From Rubrivivax sp. (lineage in GTDB: Bacteria; Pseudomonadota; Gammaproteobacteria; Burkholderiales; Burkholderiaceae): a stretch of DNA of 64,000 nucleotides. The notes beneath the pieces were generated by a model. It had not been told where the DNA came from and searched no databases. It worked only from the letters and a program-made list of their open reading frames with translations. The translations under genes and the position numbers were made by a program. The stretch is taken from positions 1 through 64,000 of the forward strand of contig JAEUOZ010000041.1 in NCBI GenBank assembly GCA_016790225.1. Reading direction: 5' to 3'. Positions 50,382 through 63,091 of the stretch are shown here, piece after piece (position 1 is the first letter of the stretch; each line of letters begins with the position of its first letter).

Positions 50382-51416
50382 TCAGAGCGTGGGCTCGCCG
50401 GTGATCAGCTCGGCATAGCTGAGCATCGGCAAGGGCGGCGGCAGATTGAGCTTCTTGGCCGCCGACATGCGGATCTGGTAGGACAGCCGCTTCAGCGGCT
50501 CCACCGGAATCACCGCGGGCGAGACCTTGCCCACGAGGATCTGCTCGGCCTTGAAAGCCGTGAACTGCCCGACGTTGTAGTAGCGGCTGACCAGGCCGGA
50601 GAGCGCGCCGGCCTGCATGAGCTGTTCTGTCGAGGCAAAGGTGGGCAGACCCTGCGCCATGGCGGCGGGGATGACCACGCTTTCCGCCAGCGTGCCCAGG
50701 AAGCTGTCCGGCGGCAGGTAGAGCCACTGGGCGCCCGCTTCCTTCAGCTCGCGCACCAGATCGGCGGCGCCTTCGGCCGACGGCTGGCGCTGCGCATCCA
50801 GGCGGAAGGTGCGCTCCACGGTGTGGAAGCCGCCTTCCCGGCCCAGGCGGCGGATTTCCTCGATGGTGACCACCGAGTTGCGCTCCGTCGGGGTGTAGAG
50901 CACGCCCAGCGTCTGGAAGGCCCGGTACTGCGACATTGCGCGGATCTGCGCTTCGGTCGGGCCGACGTGCGTGACACCGGTGACGTTGCGCCCGGAGCCC
51001 CGCGTATCGGCAACGATCTTCGCCAGCGTCGGCGAGGCAACGAGCGTGAAGACGACCGGAATGTCAGTGATGTGCCGGCCCGGAACCACCCCGTCGTGCG
51101 GGCCGACGAGGCCCAGCGTCACCGAGGTGCCCCAGGAGTAGATCAGGTCAGGCTTGGTGGCGCGGATCTCTTCCATGAAGGTCGCCAGGCGGCTGGGATC
51201 GCGGTTCATGTCCCTGAAGGTGATCTGCACCGGGATCTTGCGCGACTGGAAGTGATCCACAAAGCCCTTCTCGACATCGGTCATGCCGCGGAAGGTGATG
51301 GCATAGATGCGGAACGGCCGACCGGCCGGCTTGAGTTCCGCGGCAACAAGGCCGGGTGTCACCGCGACGCCGGCCGCTGCGGCCAGCCACTGACGGCGGC
51401 TGATGGGGGTGGTCAT
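50382..51416 (-). CDS. ABC-type solute-binding protein without transporter partners
   Basis: A 344-residue periplasmic binding protein of the TrpX/ABC-sub-bind (COG2984) type. The start ISRRQWLAAAAGVAVTPGLVAA is a twin-arginine-like signal peptide. Two Rossmann-like lobes follow, with IYAITFRGMTDVEKGFVDHF, PDLIYSWGTSVTLGLVGP and TGVTHVGPTEAQIRAM. No ABC permease or ATPase is encoded nearby. It is the last gene of an operon whose other members are a sensor-MFS fusion and an orphan sensor, so it may present a ligand to a sensor in place of a pump. It starts 12 bases after the MFS stop. Confidence 0.9.
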   Translation of the reverse strand: MTTPISRRQWLAAAAGVAVTPGLVAAELKPAGRPFRIYAITFRGMTDVEKGFVDHFQSRKIPVQITFRDMNRDPSRLATFMEEIRATKPDLIYSWGTSVTLGLVGPHDGVVPGRHITDIPVVFTLVASPTLAKIVADTRGSGRNVTGVTHVGPTEAQIRAMSQYRAFQTLGVLYTPTERNSVVTIEEIRRLGREGGFHTVERTFRLDAQRQPSAEGAADLVRELKEAGAQWLYLPPDSFLGTLAESVVIPAAMAQGLPTFASTEQLMQAGALSGLVSRYYNVGQFTAFKAEQILVGKVSPAVIPVEPLKRLSYQIRMSAAKKLNLPPPLPMLSYAELITGEPTL

Positions 51417-51428
51417 GCCTAACTCTCC

Positions 51429-53543
51429 TCAGGTGTGAACAGAAGCGGGCGCCCAGACGGGCTCTGCCGCCCGGCGCGTTGCGAACAGGAATGCGATGCC
51501 GCACAGGATCACGGCCAGCCCGATGAGCGCAAAGCCCGTGACGTAGTCGAAGTGCAGGACCAGCGCGCCGGCGATCATGGGACCCAGTGCATTGCCGATG
51601 CGCTCCAGCAGGCGGTAGACGCCGTAGATCACGCCCTCGCCCATGGCACGGATCTCCTGCGCACAGTGCTCGCTGACCAGGGCGCTCTGGGCCGAGATCG
51701 ACATCGACTGGCCCAGCCCGATCAGGATCACCGCACCGAAGACCCACAGCACGTCGCCGCCGGCCAGCAGCAGCAGCCCGCCCAGGCCGGAGACGATCAG
51801 GCCGCCGCCCACCAGCGCGTGCATGCGCTGACGGTTGGTCGCCAGTCCCGCGGTGATCGGGGCCATCACCACCATCACCACCGCGTAGGTCATGAGGATG
51901 CGGCCCGCCATGGAAGGCGTGCTGCCGATGGTGAGCACGTACAAGGGGACGAGGTAGAAGCACACCCCGGTCAGGAGGATCTTGGCCGGCATCGCCGCCA
52001 GGGCCGTGATCCTCATGAAGCGGTGGTTGATCATCAGATGCCCGATCTCGCGCAGGGTGGGCAAGCGCGTCGGCGGACGGGACTGCGAGGTCTTTGACAG
52101 GTCGGGCAGGCCACGGATCACGACCAGTGACAGCAGGGCCAGCAGTCCGGCCAGCGCAAACGTCGGCCGTGTGCCGATGTTGTCGGCCAGGATGCCCCCG
52201 ATCGACGGGCCGCAGACCGTCGCGGCCATGATCGCCCCGACGAAGAGCGCGAAGCTGCGCGCCCGTGTTGCCGGTGTGGCGTGATCGAGCACAAACGCCT
52301 GCCCGGCGACGAACACCATCGCGTAGCCGACCGCACACAGGGATCGCCAGACCAGCAGATCCAGCACGGATGAGGCCATCGCCGTCGCGAAGAAGCCTGC
52401 CGCGGCGATGCTGGCGCCGATCAGCATGGTCGACTTGTGACCGCGGCGCTCGCAGAACACGCCCATGAAAGGCTGGGCCAGCGCCACGATGAGCATGAAC
52501 AGCGCGATCGGCAGCCCCAGCACCAGTTGCGGCGAGAGCCCAGGCACGGGAACCAGCAGGTCCTGCGTATAGGCGGGCAGGAACGAGCGCGTCAGCTCTT
52601 CGGCCAGGATGAAGACGAACAGCGGCGCGCGGATCTTGGCCAGGCTGTGGCTGTCGTGGCCCAGCGGCGTCTCGTCCATGCCGAAGCGATGCTTCTGGCC
52701 CAGCGCCAGGCACTCGGCCTGGATGGCGGCAAGGTCGGGTGCACGTTCATGGGCCGGCAGGTGGCGCTGCGCCGCCACGGCCTTGACCAGCGACGCATAC
52801 GCGCCATTGATGCCCATCAGCATGGCGTAGAGCATCTTGTGCAGATAGCCGAAGGCCTGCTCACCCTTGGCGCGGCGCCGGGTGCGGAAGTCACCGGATG
52901 CGCCGCGCTCGAAGCTCTCGCTCAGATCCTTCAGGGAAGCTTCCAGCCGTGCCCCGGCGATGTAGTGCAGCAACTCCAGCGCGAAGAACAGGCTGACGAC
53001 CAGGATCACGAGCACGTCGAACAGCATGTCGACCACGACCTGATCCACGAAGCGCACGTCGATGCCCAGGTGCAGCACACCCAGCGGGCCGTTAGGGCCC
53101 AGGATGGGCATCGAGACCAGGTAGTGCGGGCCGATGCGGTGCAGGCCGGACACCTTGGTGCCGCTCGTGGCGATGTCGACGATCCCCTTGGAGCGGAAGT
53201 GCGCGGCCGCCTCGTCGCTCTCCTGGGCGCTGCGGTAGAGGACCTTGCCTTTCAGATCGGATATCCCGATGTACGAGATCTCCGGCACTTCCTCCTTCAC
53301 TTCGGTGAAGCGCTCGGTCACCCCGTACAGCTCGGAGAAGCTCACGCCGTTTTCGACGGCACGGTTGACCAGCGCGCGCACCGAAGCGCCCACGCTGTAG
53401 GCCTTGCTGGCCAGTTGCGGCGCCAGCGCCTGCTCGAACACCCGGTGCGACAGCACGGCATTGGCCAGCAAGGCGAGCATGACGACCAGCGTCACCGCGC
53501 CTGCCAGGCGCAGGTAGATGCCGCGCAGGAAGAGGTTGCTCAC
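51429..53543 (-). CDS. MFS transporter fused to an N-terminal membrane sensor and HAMP-like linker
   Basis: A 704-residue fusion. It has a first helix (about 10-30), an extracytoplasmic sensor domain (33-170, EISYIGISDLKGKVLYRS, Cache/PAS-like), and a second helix (172-196). A HAMP-like linker and helix (197-260) and a 40-residue connector follow. A complete 12-helix MFS carrier covers about 303-695, with the loop motif GVFCERRGHKSTM. In known receptors such a sensor-HAMP front drives a kinase or methyl-accepting domain; here the output is a transporter. The start is GTG 53543, overlapping the upstream gene's stop (GTGA). The transported substrate is unknown. Confidence 0.88.
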   Translation of the reverse strand: MSNLFLRGIYLRLAGAVTLVVMLALLANAVLSHRVFEQALAPQLASKAYSVGASVRALVNRAVENGVSFSELYGVTERFTEVKEEVPEISYIGISDLKGKVLYRSAQESDEAAAHFRSKGIVDIATSGTKVSGLHRIGPHYLVSMPILGPNGPLGVLHLGIDVRFVDQVVVDMLFDVLVILVVSLFFALELLHYIAGARLEASLKDLSESFERGASGDFRTRRRAKGEQAFGYLHKMLYAMLMGINGAYASLVKAVAAQRHLPAHERAPDLAAIQAECLALGQKHRFGMDETPLGHDSHSLAKIRAPLFVFILAEELTRSFLPAYTQDLLVPVPGLSPQLVLGLPIALFMLIVALAQPFMGVFCERRGHKSTMLIGASIAAAGFFATAMASSVLDLLVWRSLCAVGYAMVFVAGQAFVLDHATPATRARSFALFVGAIMAATVCGPSIGGILADNIGTRPTFALAGLLALLSLVVIRGLPDLSKTSQSRPPTRLPTLREIGHLMINHRFMRITALAAMPAKILLTGVCFYLVPLYVLTIGSTPSMAGRILMTYAVVMVVMAPITAGLATNRQRMHALVGGGLIVSGLGGLLLLAGGDVLWVFGAVILIGLGQSMSISAQSALVSEHCAQEIRAMGEGVIYGVYRLLERIGNALGPMIAGALVLHFDYVTGFALIGLAVILCGIAFLFATRRAAEPVWAPASVHT

Positions 53544-54304
53544 GACTGACCGCGCTCCAGGCGCGTCCTCAGTTCAACGATCCGCGTATCGACTTCGGTG
53601 GCCGTCTTCAGATACTGCTGCATGGCCTTGCCGAAGGGACCGCGCAGCGCGGCCTGGTGGTCCTGCGAGCCTTCGCCGGCCCGCAGGGCTTGTTCGACCT
53701 GGGCGACATCGCGGTCCAGGCGCCGCACGACGGCGATCAGCGCCGCCGCCGTCAGCGCGGCCGACAGCACGAAGACCAGCGCGGTGACCAGCGCCAGACG
53801 GCTGCCGATGGCCAGCGCATCCTGGTTGACCTGATCGGCCGAATAGCGCAGCGCCAGATAGCCGATCACCAGACCGAAGTTGTTCTTGATCGGGATGCCG
53901 GCGGCCGAATTCTCCGCATCCTGGACGAACCAGTACTCGCCGCCTTCCTTGCGCGCCTGGGTCTGCCACAACTCAGGCATGCGCTGCGACACGCGGCGCC
54001 GGTCGGTGCTGTAGATCAGTTGACCGTCCATGTCGAAGACGTCGATGCCGTCGATGAGATCGTCGGAGGCGCGCTCACGATCGAGCGTGCTGGGCAAGGT
54101 GGCGATGTCCGCGAACTGCAGCCCCAGCTCCAGCGCACTCTGGATGCTGTTCTCGACCGACTTGGCCGTGACGACCAGTCGCTCTGCCACGAGACGGTTG
54201 GTCGTGCTGCGGTACTTGAAGTAGTTGAGCAAGCCGGACATGCCGACGGCAAAGGCGCAGACCACCACGGCCACCACCACCATCCGGCTGTTTGTCGAGT
54301 TCAT
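53540..54304 (-). CDS. Orphan membrane sensor protein without output domain
   Basis: A 254-residue protein with two membrane helices (about 8-28 and 168-192). They bracket a 135-residue periplasmic domain (DDLIDGIDVFDMDGQLIYSTDRRR) with the single-Cache-like pattern of an extended helix and a small beta sheet. The cytoplasmic tail of 60 residues is helical, HAMP-like, and ends without a kinase, cyclase or methyl-accepting domain. It is first in the operon with the sensor-MFS fusion, whose N-terminus has a similar design. It probably pairs with that protein or with the kinase encoded divergently. Confidence 0.82.
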   Translation of the reverse strand: MNSTNSRMVVVAVVVCAFAVGMSGLLNYFKYRSTTNRLVAERLVVTAKSVENSIQSALELGLQFADIATLPSTLDRERASDDLIDGIDVFDMDGQLIYSTDRRRVSQRMPELWQTQARKEGGEYWFVQDAENSAAGIPIKNNFGLVIGYLALRYSADQVNQDALAIGSRLALVTALVFVLSAALTAAALIAVVRRLDRDVAQVEQALRAGEGSQDHQAALRGPFGKAMQQYLKTATEVDTRIVELRTRLERGQS

Positions 54305-54587
54305 ACGTCTGCGGCTCCATGACCGTCTGCCATCGCGGCAGCCGATCGACTCCCCCTTTTTCGGCTGCGTGCCGGCGTTGCTTAACGGGACTGCGGCTGT
54401 TGAAAGCCCGAGATGGGCCGGTTTCCACCCTCAAGGGTCCACAACAGACGACCGATACCCCAGGAAGCCTCAGCCAGCCCTGCGGGACGCGCAGCGCTGG
54501 CTCGTGATTGACAGAGGGTTCGCCCGCCTGCGCAGGTAGACCGCGAACCACTCAGGCCCGCAAGGGCCTTTGACAAGGATCCAGAAC

Positions 54588-55760
54588 GTGCAGCCCCTGA
54601 CCCTCGCCAGGACTCCTACCGAGACACCGGACGATGCCTCCCTGGGCCTGCGTCTGCAGGCCGCGCCGGCCGTGGTCGACGAAGCCTGGGTACCGGCTGC
54701 GGCCGGCGATCGCCGCACGATCAGCAACTGGCGTGAATACATGGCGCGCGCCAGCCGCATCGTCGGCCGCTTTCACGGCCAGTTCCGCATCGGTCACTTC
54801 GACTACCTGCACCCGGCACGGCTGCAGCCCGGCACGCCGCGTCGCCTGCGCAAGCCCTACATGGCCAGCGTGGCCTACACCGAGTGGGGTCCAAGCCAGG
54901 CACCGGTGCTGCTGTGTGCGGGAGGCGTGGCCAATGTCGCCATGCGCTTTCACTACCTGGCCGCCGATCTGTGCCACCAGTACCGCGTGATCTGCATGGA
55001 CTGGCTGGGCCGCGGTCGCTCGGGCTGGCTGGCGGCGGAAGGCGACTATTCGCTGGGGACCTACACCGAGCAGCTGCGCCAGATGATCGCGCACCTGGGC
55101 CCGCGCCCGGTGACGCTGCTGGGATCATCCATGGGCGGCAGCGCCGCCATCGAGCTCATCGCGCGCCACCCGCGGCTGGTCGACCGGCTCATCCTCAACG
55201 ATGTGGGCCCGTTCATCCCGGCCAAGCGCCGCAAGCGGCGCGCCGAGACGATTGCCCGGCATTACGTCTTCCGCCACCCTTCGGATCTGCTGCGCCGGGT
55301 GGGTGCCTCGCAGAAGAACGACGGCCCGGTCAGCGAGGACATCCGCTTCAACCTGACCTTTCACCAGACTCGCTGGTCCGACGAAGAAGGCGGCCGGGTC
55401 TACCGCCACGACGTGCGCGCGATGCAGGCCTACCGCGAGACCGCGGGCAAGAGCCTGGATCAGTGGGCGCAGTGGCAGCGTGTGCAGTGCCCGGTGCTGC
55501 TGATCCACGGGATGCAGTCCGATGCCCTGCTTGCGCCAACCATCCGGCGCATGCTGCGCGCCAAGCCGGTGACGGTGATGCACGTGCCGGATACCGGCCA
55601 CACGCCGCTGCTGGCCGACCGAAACCAGATCGAGTTCATCCGCCAGTGGATGGAAGACCGGTCCAGCACCGGCAGCGAGTGGACCGTGCTGCACGCCGGC
55701 TCGCGCGACGCTTTCCCGGGCAGCCCGATCCTCTTTGCACCTGCAGCCGCGCTGCGCTGA
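54588..55760 (+). CDS. Alpha/beta hydrolase
   Basis: A cytoplasmic alpha/beta-hydrolase-fold protein of 390 residues. The nucleophile elbow is GSSMGG (Ser181 from this start). The oxyanion region is LLCAGGVANVAMRFHYLAAD, the acid strand is PVLLIHGMQSDAL, and the catalytic His is in DTGHTPLL. An N-terminal extension of about 85 residues precedes the fold. I chose GTG 54588, with an AAGGA site 9 bases before it. A TTG at 54570 would add six residues. It is the first gene of the operon divergent from the sensor operon. The substrate is unknown. Confidence 0.88.
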   Translation: MQPLTLARTPTETPDDASLGLRLQAAPAVVDEAWVPAAAGDRRTISNWREYMARASRIVGRFHGQFRIGHFDYLHPARLQPGTPRRLRKPYMASVAYTEWGPSQAPVLLCAGGVANVAMRFHYLAADLCHQYRVICMDWLGRGRSGWLAAEGDYSLGTYTEQLRQMIAHLGPRPVTLLGSSMGGSAAIELIARHPRLVDRLILNDVGPFIPAKRRKRRAETIARHYVFRHPSDLLRRVGASQKNDGPVSEDIRFNLTFHQTRWSDEEGGRVYRHDVRAMQAYRETAGKSLDQWAQWQRVQCPVLLIHGMQSDALLAPTIRRMLRAKPVTVMHVPDTGHTPLLADRNQIEFIRQWMEDRSSTGSEWTVLHAGSRDAFPGSPILFAPAAALR

Positions 55761-55766
55761 GACGCG

Positions 55767-56347
55767 ATGAACACTCCGCGTGCCCACGCCCCCTCACGCA
55801 GCCTGCGCTTCCTGCGCCACGGCGCGACCTCGGCCAATCTGGCCGGGCTGCGCTGCGGTGGCGATCTCGATCTGCCCTTGACCGAATGCGGCCGGGAACA
55901 GGCCCGCGCTGCGGCGCAGTCGCTCATCGAGCGCACCGTGCCGCTCGGCTTGATCATCACCAGCGATCTGCAGCGCACCCGCGAAACGGCCCGCATCCTG
56001 GCCGAGGCGCTGGGCGGTGTGCCGATCGTCGTGTGCGCCGAGCTCGGCGAGCGCAGGCTGGGCGAGTGGAACCTGCGCTCCATCGCACAGACGCAGCCCT
56101 GGCTCGAAGCCCGCTGCACACCGCCCGGCGGCGAATCCGACGGCGAGTTCATCGATCGCATCGCGCGCGGCATCCGGCTCATCAAGCCCTGCCTGCCCGA
56201 TCGCCCGCTGCTGGTCGGCAGCAAGGGCGTGGCGCGCGCGATGGGCGAGCTGGTGGGCTGGCCGCGCCGGCTGGAGCTGGACAACGGCGAGCTGGCCGAG
56301 TTCGAGCTCAACGACCTTCCCTTCCTTGAAACCACCTGGGGCGCGCC

Positions 56348-56351
<4 letters not shown>
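55767..56351 (+). CDS. Histidine phosphatase family protein
   Basis: A 194-residue phosphoglycerate-mutase-like phosphatase. The phospho-acceptor is His18 in RFLRHGATSANLAG. The second-site residues appear in SDLQRTRETARILAEAL, and the acid in LGERRLGEWN. The C-terminal histidine region reads LLVGSKGVARAMGEL, where the usual GHGG/SHG is SKG, so the second catalytic histidine appears to be replaced. Possible roles are a small-molecule phosphatase or a regulator that dephosphorylates the neighbouring kinase. The stop overlaps the kinase start (GTGA). Confidence 0.87.
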
Positions 56352-59445
<3,094 letters not shown>

Positions 59446-59449
<4 letters not shown>

Positions 59450-61617
59450 CCACCTCACCGCGCATCCTGATCGTCGACGACGACACGGGCGGCCGACGCC
59501 TCACCCACGCGACCCTGAAGAAGGCCGGCTTCCGGGTCAGCGAAGCCGGTGACGGACGGGCCGCGCTGGAGCAGCTCGCAGCGGGCATGCCGGACCTGAT
59601 CCTGATGGACGTCAACATGCCGGTGATGGACGGCTTCGAGGCCTGCGCGCAGCTGCGACGGCTGCCCCAGGGCGGCGCCGTCCCGGTCGTCATGATGACC
59701 GGGCTCGACGACACCGCATCGATCGAGCGGGCCTTCGAGGCCGGTGCCACGGACTTCATCACCAAGCCCATCAGCTGGGCCGTGCTGCCGCACCGCGTGC
59801 GCTACATGCTGCGCGCCAGCGCCGCCATCAACGCACTGCAGCAGAACCAGCGCCGCCTGTCCAACGCGCAGCGCATCGGCGAGATGGGCGACTGGGAATG
59901 GGACCTGCGCGACAACCTGATCCTGACCTCGGAAGAAGCCAGCCGCCTGCTCGGCCTGCCCAAGGCCGAAGCCGATCTCACGCCCGCCGACTTCTTCCGC
60001 CAGGTGCACCCGGATGATGCCCAGCGGCTGCACGATGCCCTGGCCCACGCGGTGGCCAGCGCGCAGGGCTTCTCGATGGAGTACCGCGTCGTCGACACTG
60101 ACGGCCGGCTGCGCTACATCCACCAGCAGGTCGAGCTGCTGGAGCGCCAGGTCGCCGGCCCGGCGCTGCGGCTGGCCGGGGCGCTGCACGATGTGACGCG
60201 CCGCAAGGACTCGGAAGACCGGATCCGCCAGCTGGCGTACTACGACACCCTCACGGGCCTGCCGAACCGGCTGCTGTTCAACGACCTGCTGGGTCGGGCG
60301 CTCGCGCAGGTGGCGCGCCACGACGGCCGCCTGGCCGTCATGTTCATCGACCTGGACAACTTCAAGCGCGTCAACGACACCTTGGGCCACAACGTCGGAG
60401 ACCAGCTGCTGCGCGAGGCCAGTGCGCGGCTGTCCCGCGTGCTGCGGTCAGAAGACCTGCTGGCGCGGCGACATCCGGACGTGCCCGAGAGCAGCATCGC
60501 GCGTCTGGGCGGCGACGAGTTCATCGTGCTCCTCACCGACATCCAGCGCCCGGAAGACGCCGCGCTCGTCGGGCAGCGGCTGATCGAGGCCCTCAGCCAG
60601 CCGGTGGTGATCCAGGACACCGAAATCTACGTGGGCGGCAGCATCGGCGTCTCGCTCTACCCGGAAAACGGCACGGACACCGAGGCGCTGATGATGAACG
60701 CCGACACCGCCATGTACCGCGCCAAGGCGGACGGGCGCGGCGGGGTGCAGTTCTACGACCGCTCGATGAATGCCCGCGCGCTGGACAACCTGCACATGGA
60801 AGGGCAGCTGCGCCGCGCCATGGAGCGGCAGGAATTCGTGCTGCACTACCAGCCGCGCGTGGACGTGATGAGCGGCCGCATCGTGGGCGCTGAAGCCCTG
60901 ATCCGCTGGAAGCATCCTGAACGCGGCCTGCTGCTGCCGGCAGAGTTCATCCCCCAGGTGGAAAACGCCGGTCTGGTGATCGGCGTGGGCGAGTGGGCCA
61001 TCATGACGGTATGCGCACAGATCGCCCAGTGGCTTGCCGAGGGTCTGCAGCCCCTTCCGGTGGCGGTGAACCTGGCGTCCACCCACCTGCGCGAGCACAG
61101 CCTGCCCGGGCTGGTAGAACAGGCGCTGGCGACCCACGGCGTGCCCGCGCAGCTGCTGGAGATCGAGGTCACCGAGTCGATCCTGCTGTCCGACCCCGAG
61201 CTGAGCGTGATGATCTCGGACAAGCTGGCCCACATGGGCGTGCACATGGCGATCGACGACTTCGGCACCGGCTATTCGTCGATGAGCTACCTCAAGCGGC
61301 TGCCGATCGGCTCACTGAAGATCGACCGCTCCTTTGTCCGCGACCTGGTCGACGACCCTGAAGACGCTGCCATCGTGGGGGCGATCACGGCCCTGGCGCA
61401 CAGCCTGAAGCTGAAGGTGGTGGCTGAAGGCGTGGAGACCCGCGAGCAGCTGGAGATGCTGCGCGCCTTGAACTGCGACGAATACCAGGGCTTCTTCACG
61501 AGCCGCGCGCTGCCGCCGGCCCGCTTTGCCCAGCTGGTGCGCGAAGGGGCCGACGCTGGGTCTGCGGCAGCAGCTGACGACCTGGATCAGCAGCCGTTGC
61601 TGTCGCTGGTCAACTGA
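59446..61617 (+). CDS. REC-PAS-GGDEF-EAL cyclic di-GMP protein
   Basis: A 723-residue c-di-GMP enzyme. The receiver carries Asp55 in LILMDVNMPVMDG, and a PAS domain follows at about 140-255. A GGDEF domain follows with intact ARLGGDEFIVL (355-359) and the YYDTLTGLPNRLLF start. The EAL domain has GAEALIRWKH (483-485) and DDFGTGYSS (604-612) intact. Both synthase and phosphodiesterase activities are possible; which dominates cannot be read from sequence. The start overlaps the kinase stop (ATGA), so phosphotransfer from the kinase's Hpt to Asp55 is likely. Confidence 0.95.
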
Positions 61618-61680
61618 CGCTGCAGCGCCGCAAGAGCCGGGTCCGCCGCAGCGGCTCGGCACCGAGAGGCTCGGGCCCCC

Positions 61681-62514
61681 TCAATCGCTGCCGGCGCGGC
61701 TGGATCGCATCCAGGTCCAGCTCACGCCCAGGCCGGCACTGAAGCCGGTGGTCTTGCGCACCAGCGGGCTGGCTTCGTTGGCGGCGCCGGCCACGCTGTC
61801 GATCCGGGCGAATCCGAACAGCCGCCAGTCGGGCGACAGCGGCTTGACGAAGCTGGTGCCCAGGCGCCACGCGATCAGGCCGGACTCGGCGGTGTAGCTT
61901 GCCCGGCCGGGCACGGCAAAGGCCGGTGCCACACCGTAGAAGGTCTCGGCCAACTGGCGGTTGCCGATGATGGCGCTGAGGCTGGTGCTGTAGTTGAAGC
62001 CGCCTGCCCCGCGCCGGGAAAACTGCAGTTCAGGCTCGAAGCTGATGCCGCGGCGCGTGAAATCGTCGCTCAGGTCGAAGACGCCGCGCACGGGAAGCTC
62101 CACGCGCCAGCGCCCGCCGAGCACCGTGCTGCCCGGCTCGTTGAGCTGCCACTTCAGCCGCGGCCCGAATTCCACCAGCGTGCCCAGCTTGGGCATGCCC
62201 TGGCGGGCCGCCACCTCGTCGGCCCTTGAGCCGAAGGCGCCGGAGAAGCCGATGTCCAGCTCCAGCCGATCGGTCTTCAGCGCACGCAGACCTGCCGTGC
62301 CTTGATCAGCGCGCAGGATCTCGCCGCGGTAGATGAAGAAGGGCAGGACCAGGCCGCGCGAGATCTGCGTATCCGATCCCGGATAGGCCTGCTGTGAGAC
62401 GCCCAGCGCAAAGGCACCGACCTCCCAGCGCGGCGGCGCGCTGCGTTCCTGGGCGATGGCGGGCAAGGCCGCCAGCGTGGCGGCCAAGGACAGCAGGCAG
62501 GTGGACTTTTGCAT
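61681..62514 (-). CDS. MipA/OmpV family outer-membrane protein
   Basis: A 277-residue outer-membrane beta-barrel. The signal peptide is STCLLSLAATLAALPAIAQ. The MipA start WEVGAFALGVSQQAYPGSD is followed by LVLPFFIYRGEILRAD and alternating hydrophobic strands. It ends at the barrel-closing LGVSWTWMRSSRAGSD. MipA/OmpV proteins have been linked to peptidoglycan enzyme scaffolding or small-molecule uptake. It converges with the c-di-GMP gene over 63 bases. A strong dyad sits just ahead of its ATG. Confidence 0.92.
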   Translation of the reverse strand: MQKSTCLLSLAATLAALPAIAQERSAPPRWEVGAFALGVSQQAYPGSDTQISRGLVLPFFIYRGEILRADQGTAGLRALKTDRLELDIGFSGAFGSRADEVAARQGMPKLGTLVEFGPRLKWQLNEPGSTVLGGRWRVELPVRGVFDLSDDFTRRGISFEPELQFSRRGAGGFNYSTSLSAIIGNRQLAETFYGVAPAFAVPGRASYTAESGLIAWRLGTSFVKPLSPDWRLFGFARIDSVAGAANEASPLVRKTTGFSAGLGVSWTWMRSSRAGSD

Positions 62515-62516
62515 GT

Positions 62517-62560
62517 GAACTCATCAGTTCAAAAGATGAACTGATTGTGGCATCTGAACT
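62517..62560. promoter_or_regulatory. Inverted repeat and GAACT repeats ahead of the MipA gene
   Basis: A 9-bp perfect inverted repeat (ATCAGTTCA / TGAACTGAT, 62523-62531 and 62537-62545) lies 9 bases before the MipA ATG. GAACT occurs three times on the plus strand (62517, 62538, 62556). The dyad could be an operator or, in the mRNA leader, a hairpin next to the start codon. No clear Shine-Dalgarno sequence is visible in the leader. Confidence 0.5.
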
Positions 62561-62683
62561 TGCCCGGGCTGCGTAAAGGGTGTTGAGCCGGCTGCAAGGA
62601 CGCCGCCGGCCACCCGCCGAAGGCCCCCGCCGCATGAGACGGCCCCGGAGCCGACCGAAGCCACAAACCCTTGGAGAACTGAC

Positions 62684-62986
62684 ATGAATGCCATCCGCCC
62701 GCTGATCGCCCTGGCCACGCTCGCCGCCGCTCTTGGCGCCCAGGCCCAGGAAGCCACGCCCATGCCGCAGGAAGCCGCGGTCTCCGGGCTGTCGCGCCAG
62801 GAGGTGCTCGCCCAGACCACCACCGCGCGCCTGCGCGGCCAGCTCGTGGCCGGCAACGAAGGCCCGGCCACCTGGGCGCCCGCTCACGGCGCTCGCAGCC
62901 GTGACGCGGTGCGCCACGAGGCGGTGGCTCACAACCAGCGCAGCAGCGCTCAACGCAACGCCGAGCGCCAGATCGTCGGCATGTGA
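62684..62986 (+). CDS. Small secreted protein, DUF4148-like
   Basis: A 100-residue exported protein. A clear signal peptide (RPLIALATLAAALGAQA) precedes a mature part with GLSRQEVLAQTTTARLRGQL, which resembles the short repeat of DUF4148 proteins common in Burkholderiales. A His/Ala/Arg-rich tail follows. The promoter side faces the MipA gene divergently. The function is unknown. Confidence 0.75.
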   Translation: MNAIRPLIALATLAAALGAQAQEATPMPQEAAVSGLSRQEVLAQTTTARLRGQLVAGNEGPATWAPAHGARSRDAVRHEAVAHNQRSSAQRNAERQIVGM

Positions 62987-63091
62987 GCCTGCACTGCGCA
63001 AGACCTGGCCGATCACCGCGGCCTTGCAAGCCCCGAGACCCGGAACAAGCCAGGATGCGCAGCGTCATCGGCCGGCCTTAAGCTCGAACGC

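Noticed and set aside
54508..54542. TTGACA before the alpha/beta hydrolase gene as a sigma-70 promoter
   Set aside because: The -35 is perfect, but the only TA-containing candidate -10 is 23 bases away, too far for a normal spacer.
61618..61680. Possible terminator hairpins between the convergent c-di-GMP and MipA genes
   Set aside because: Short GC dyads such as CCGAGAGGCTCGG are present, but no T-run follows on either strand, and such dyads are frequent by chance at this GC content.
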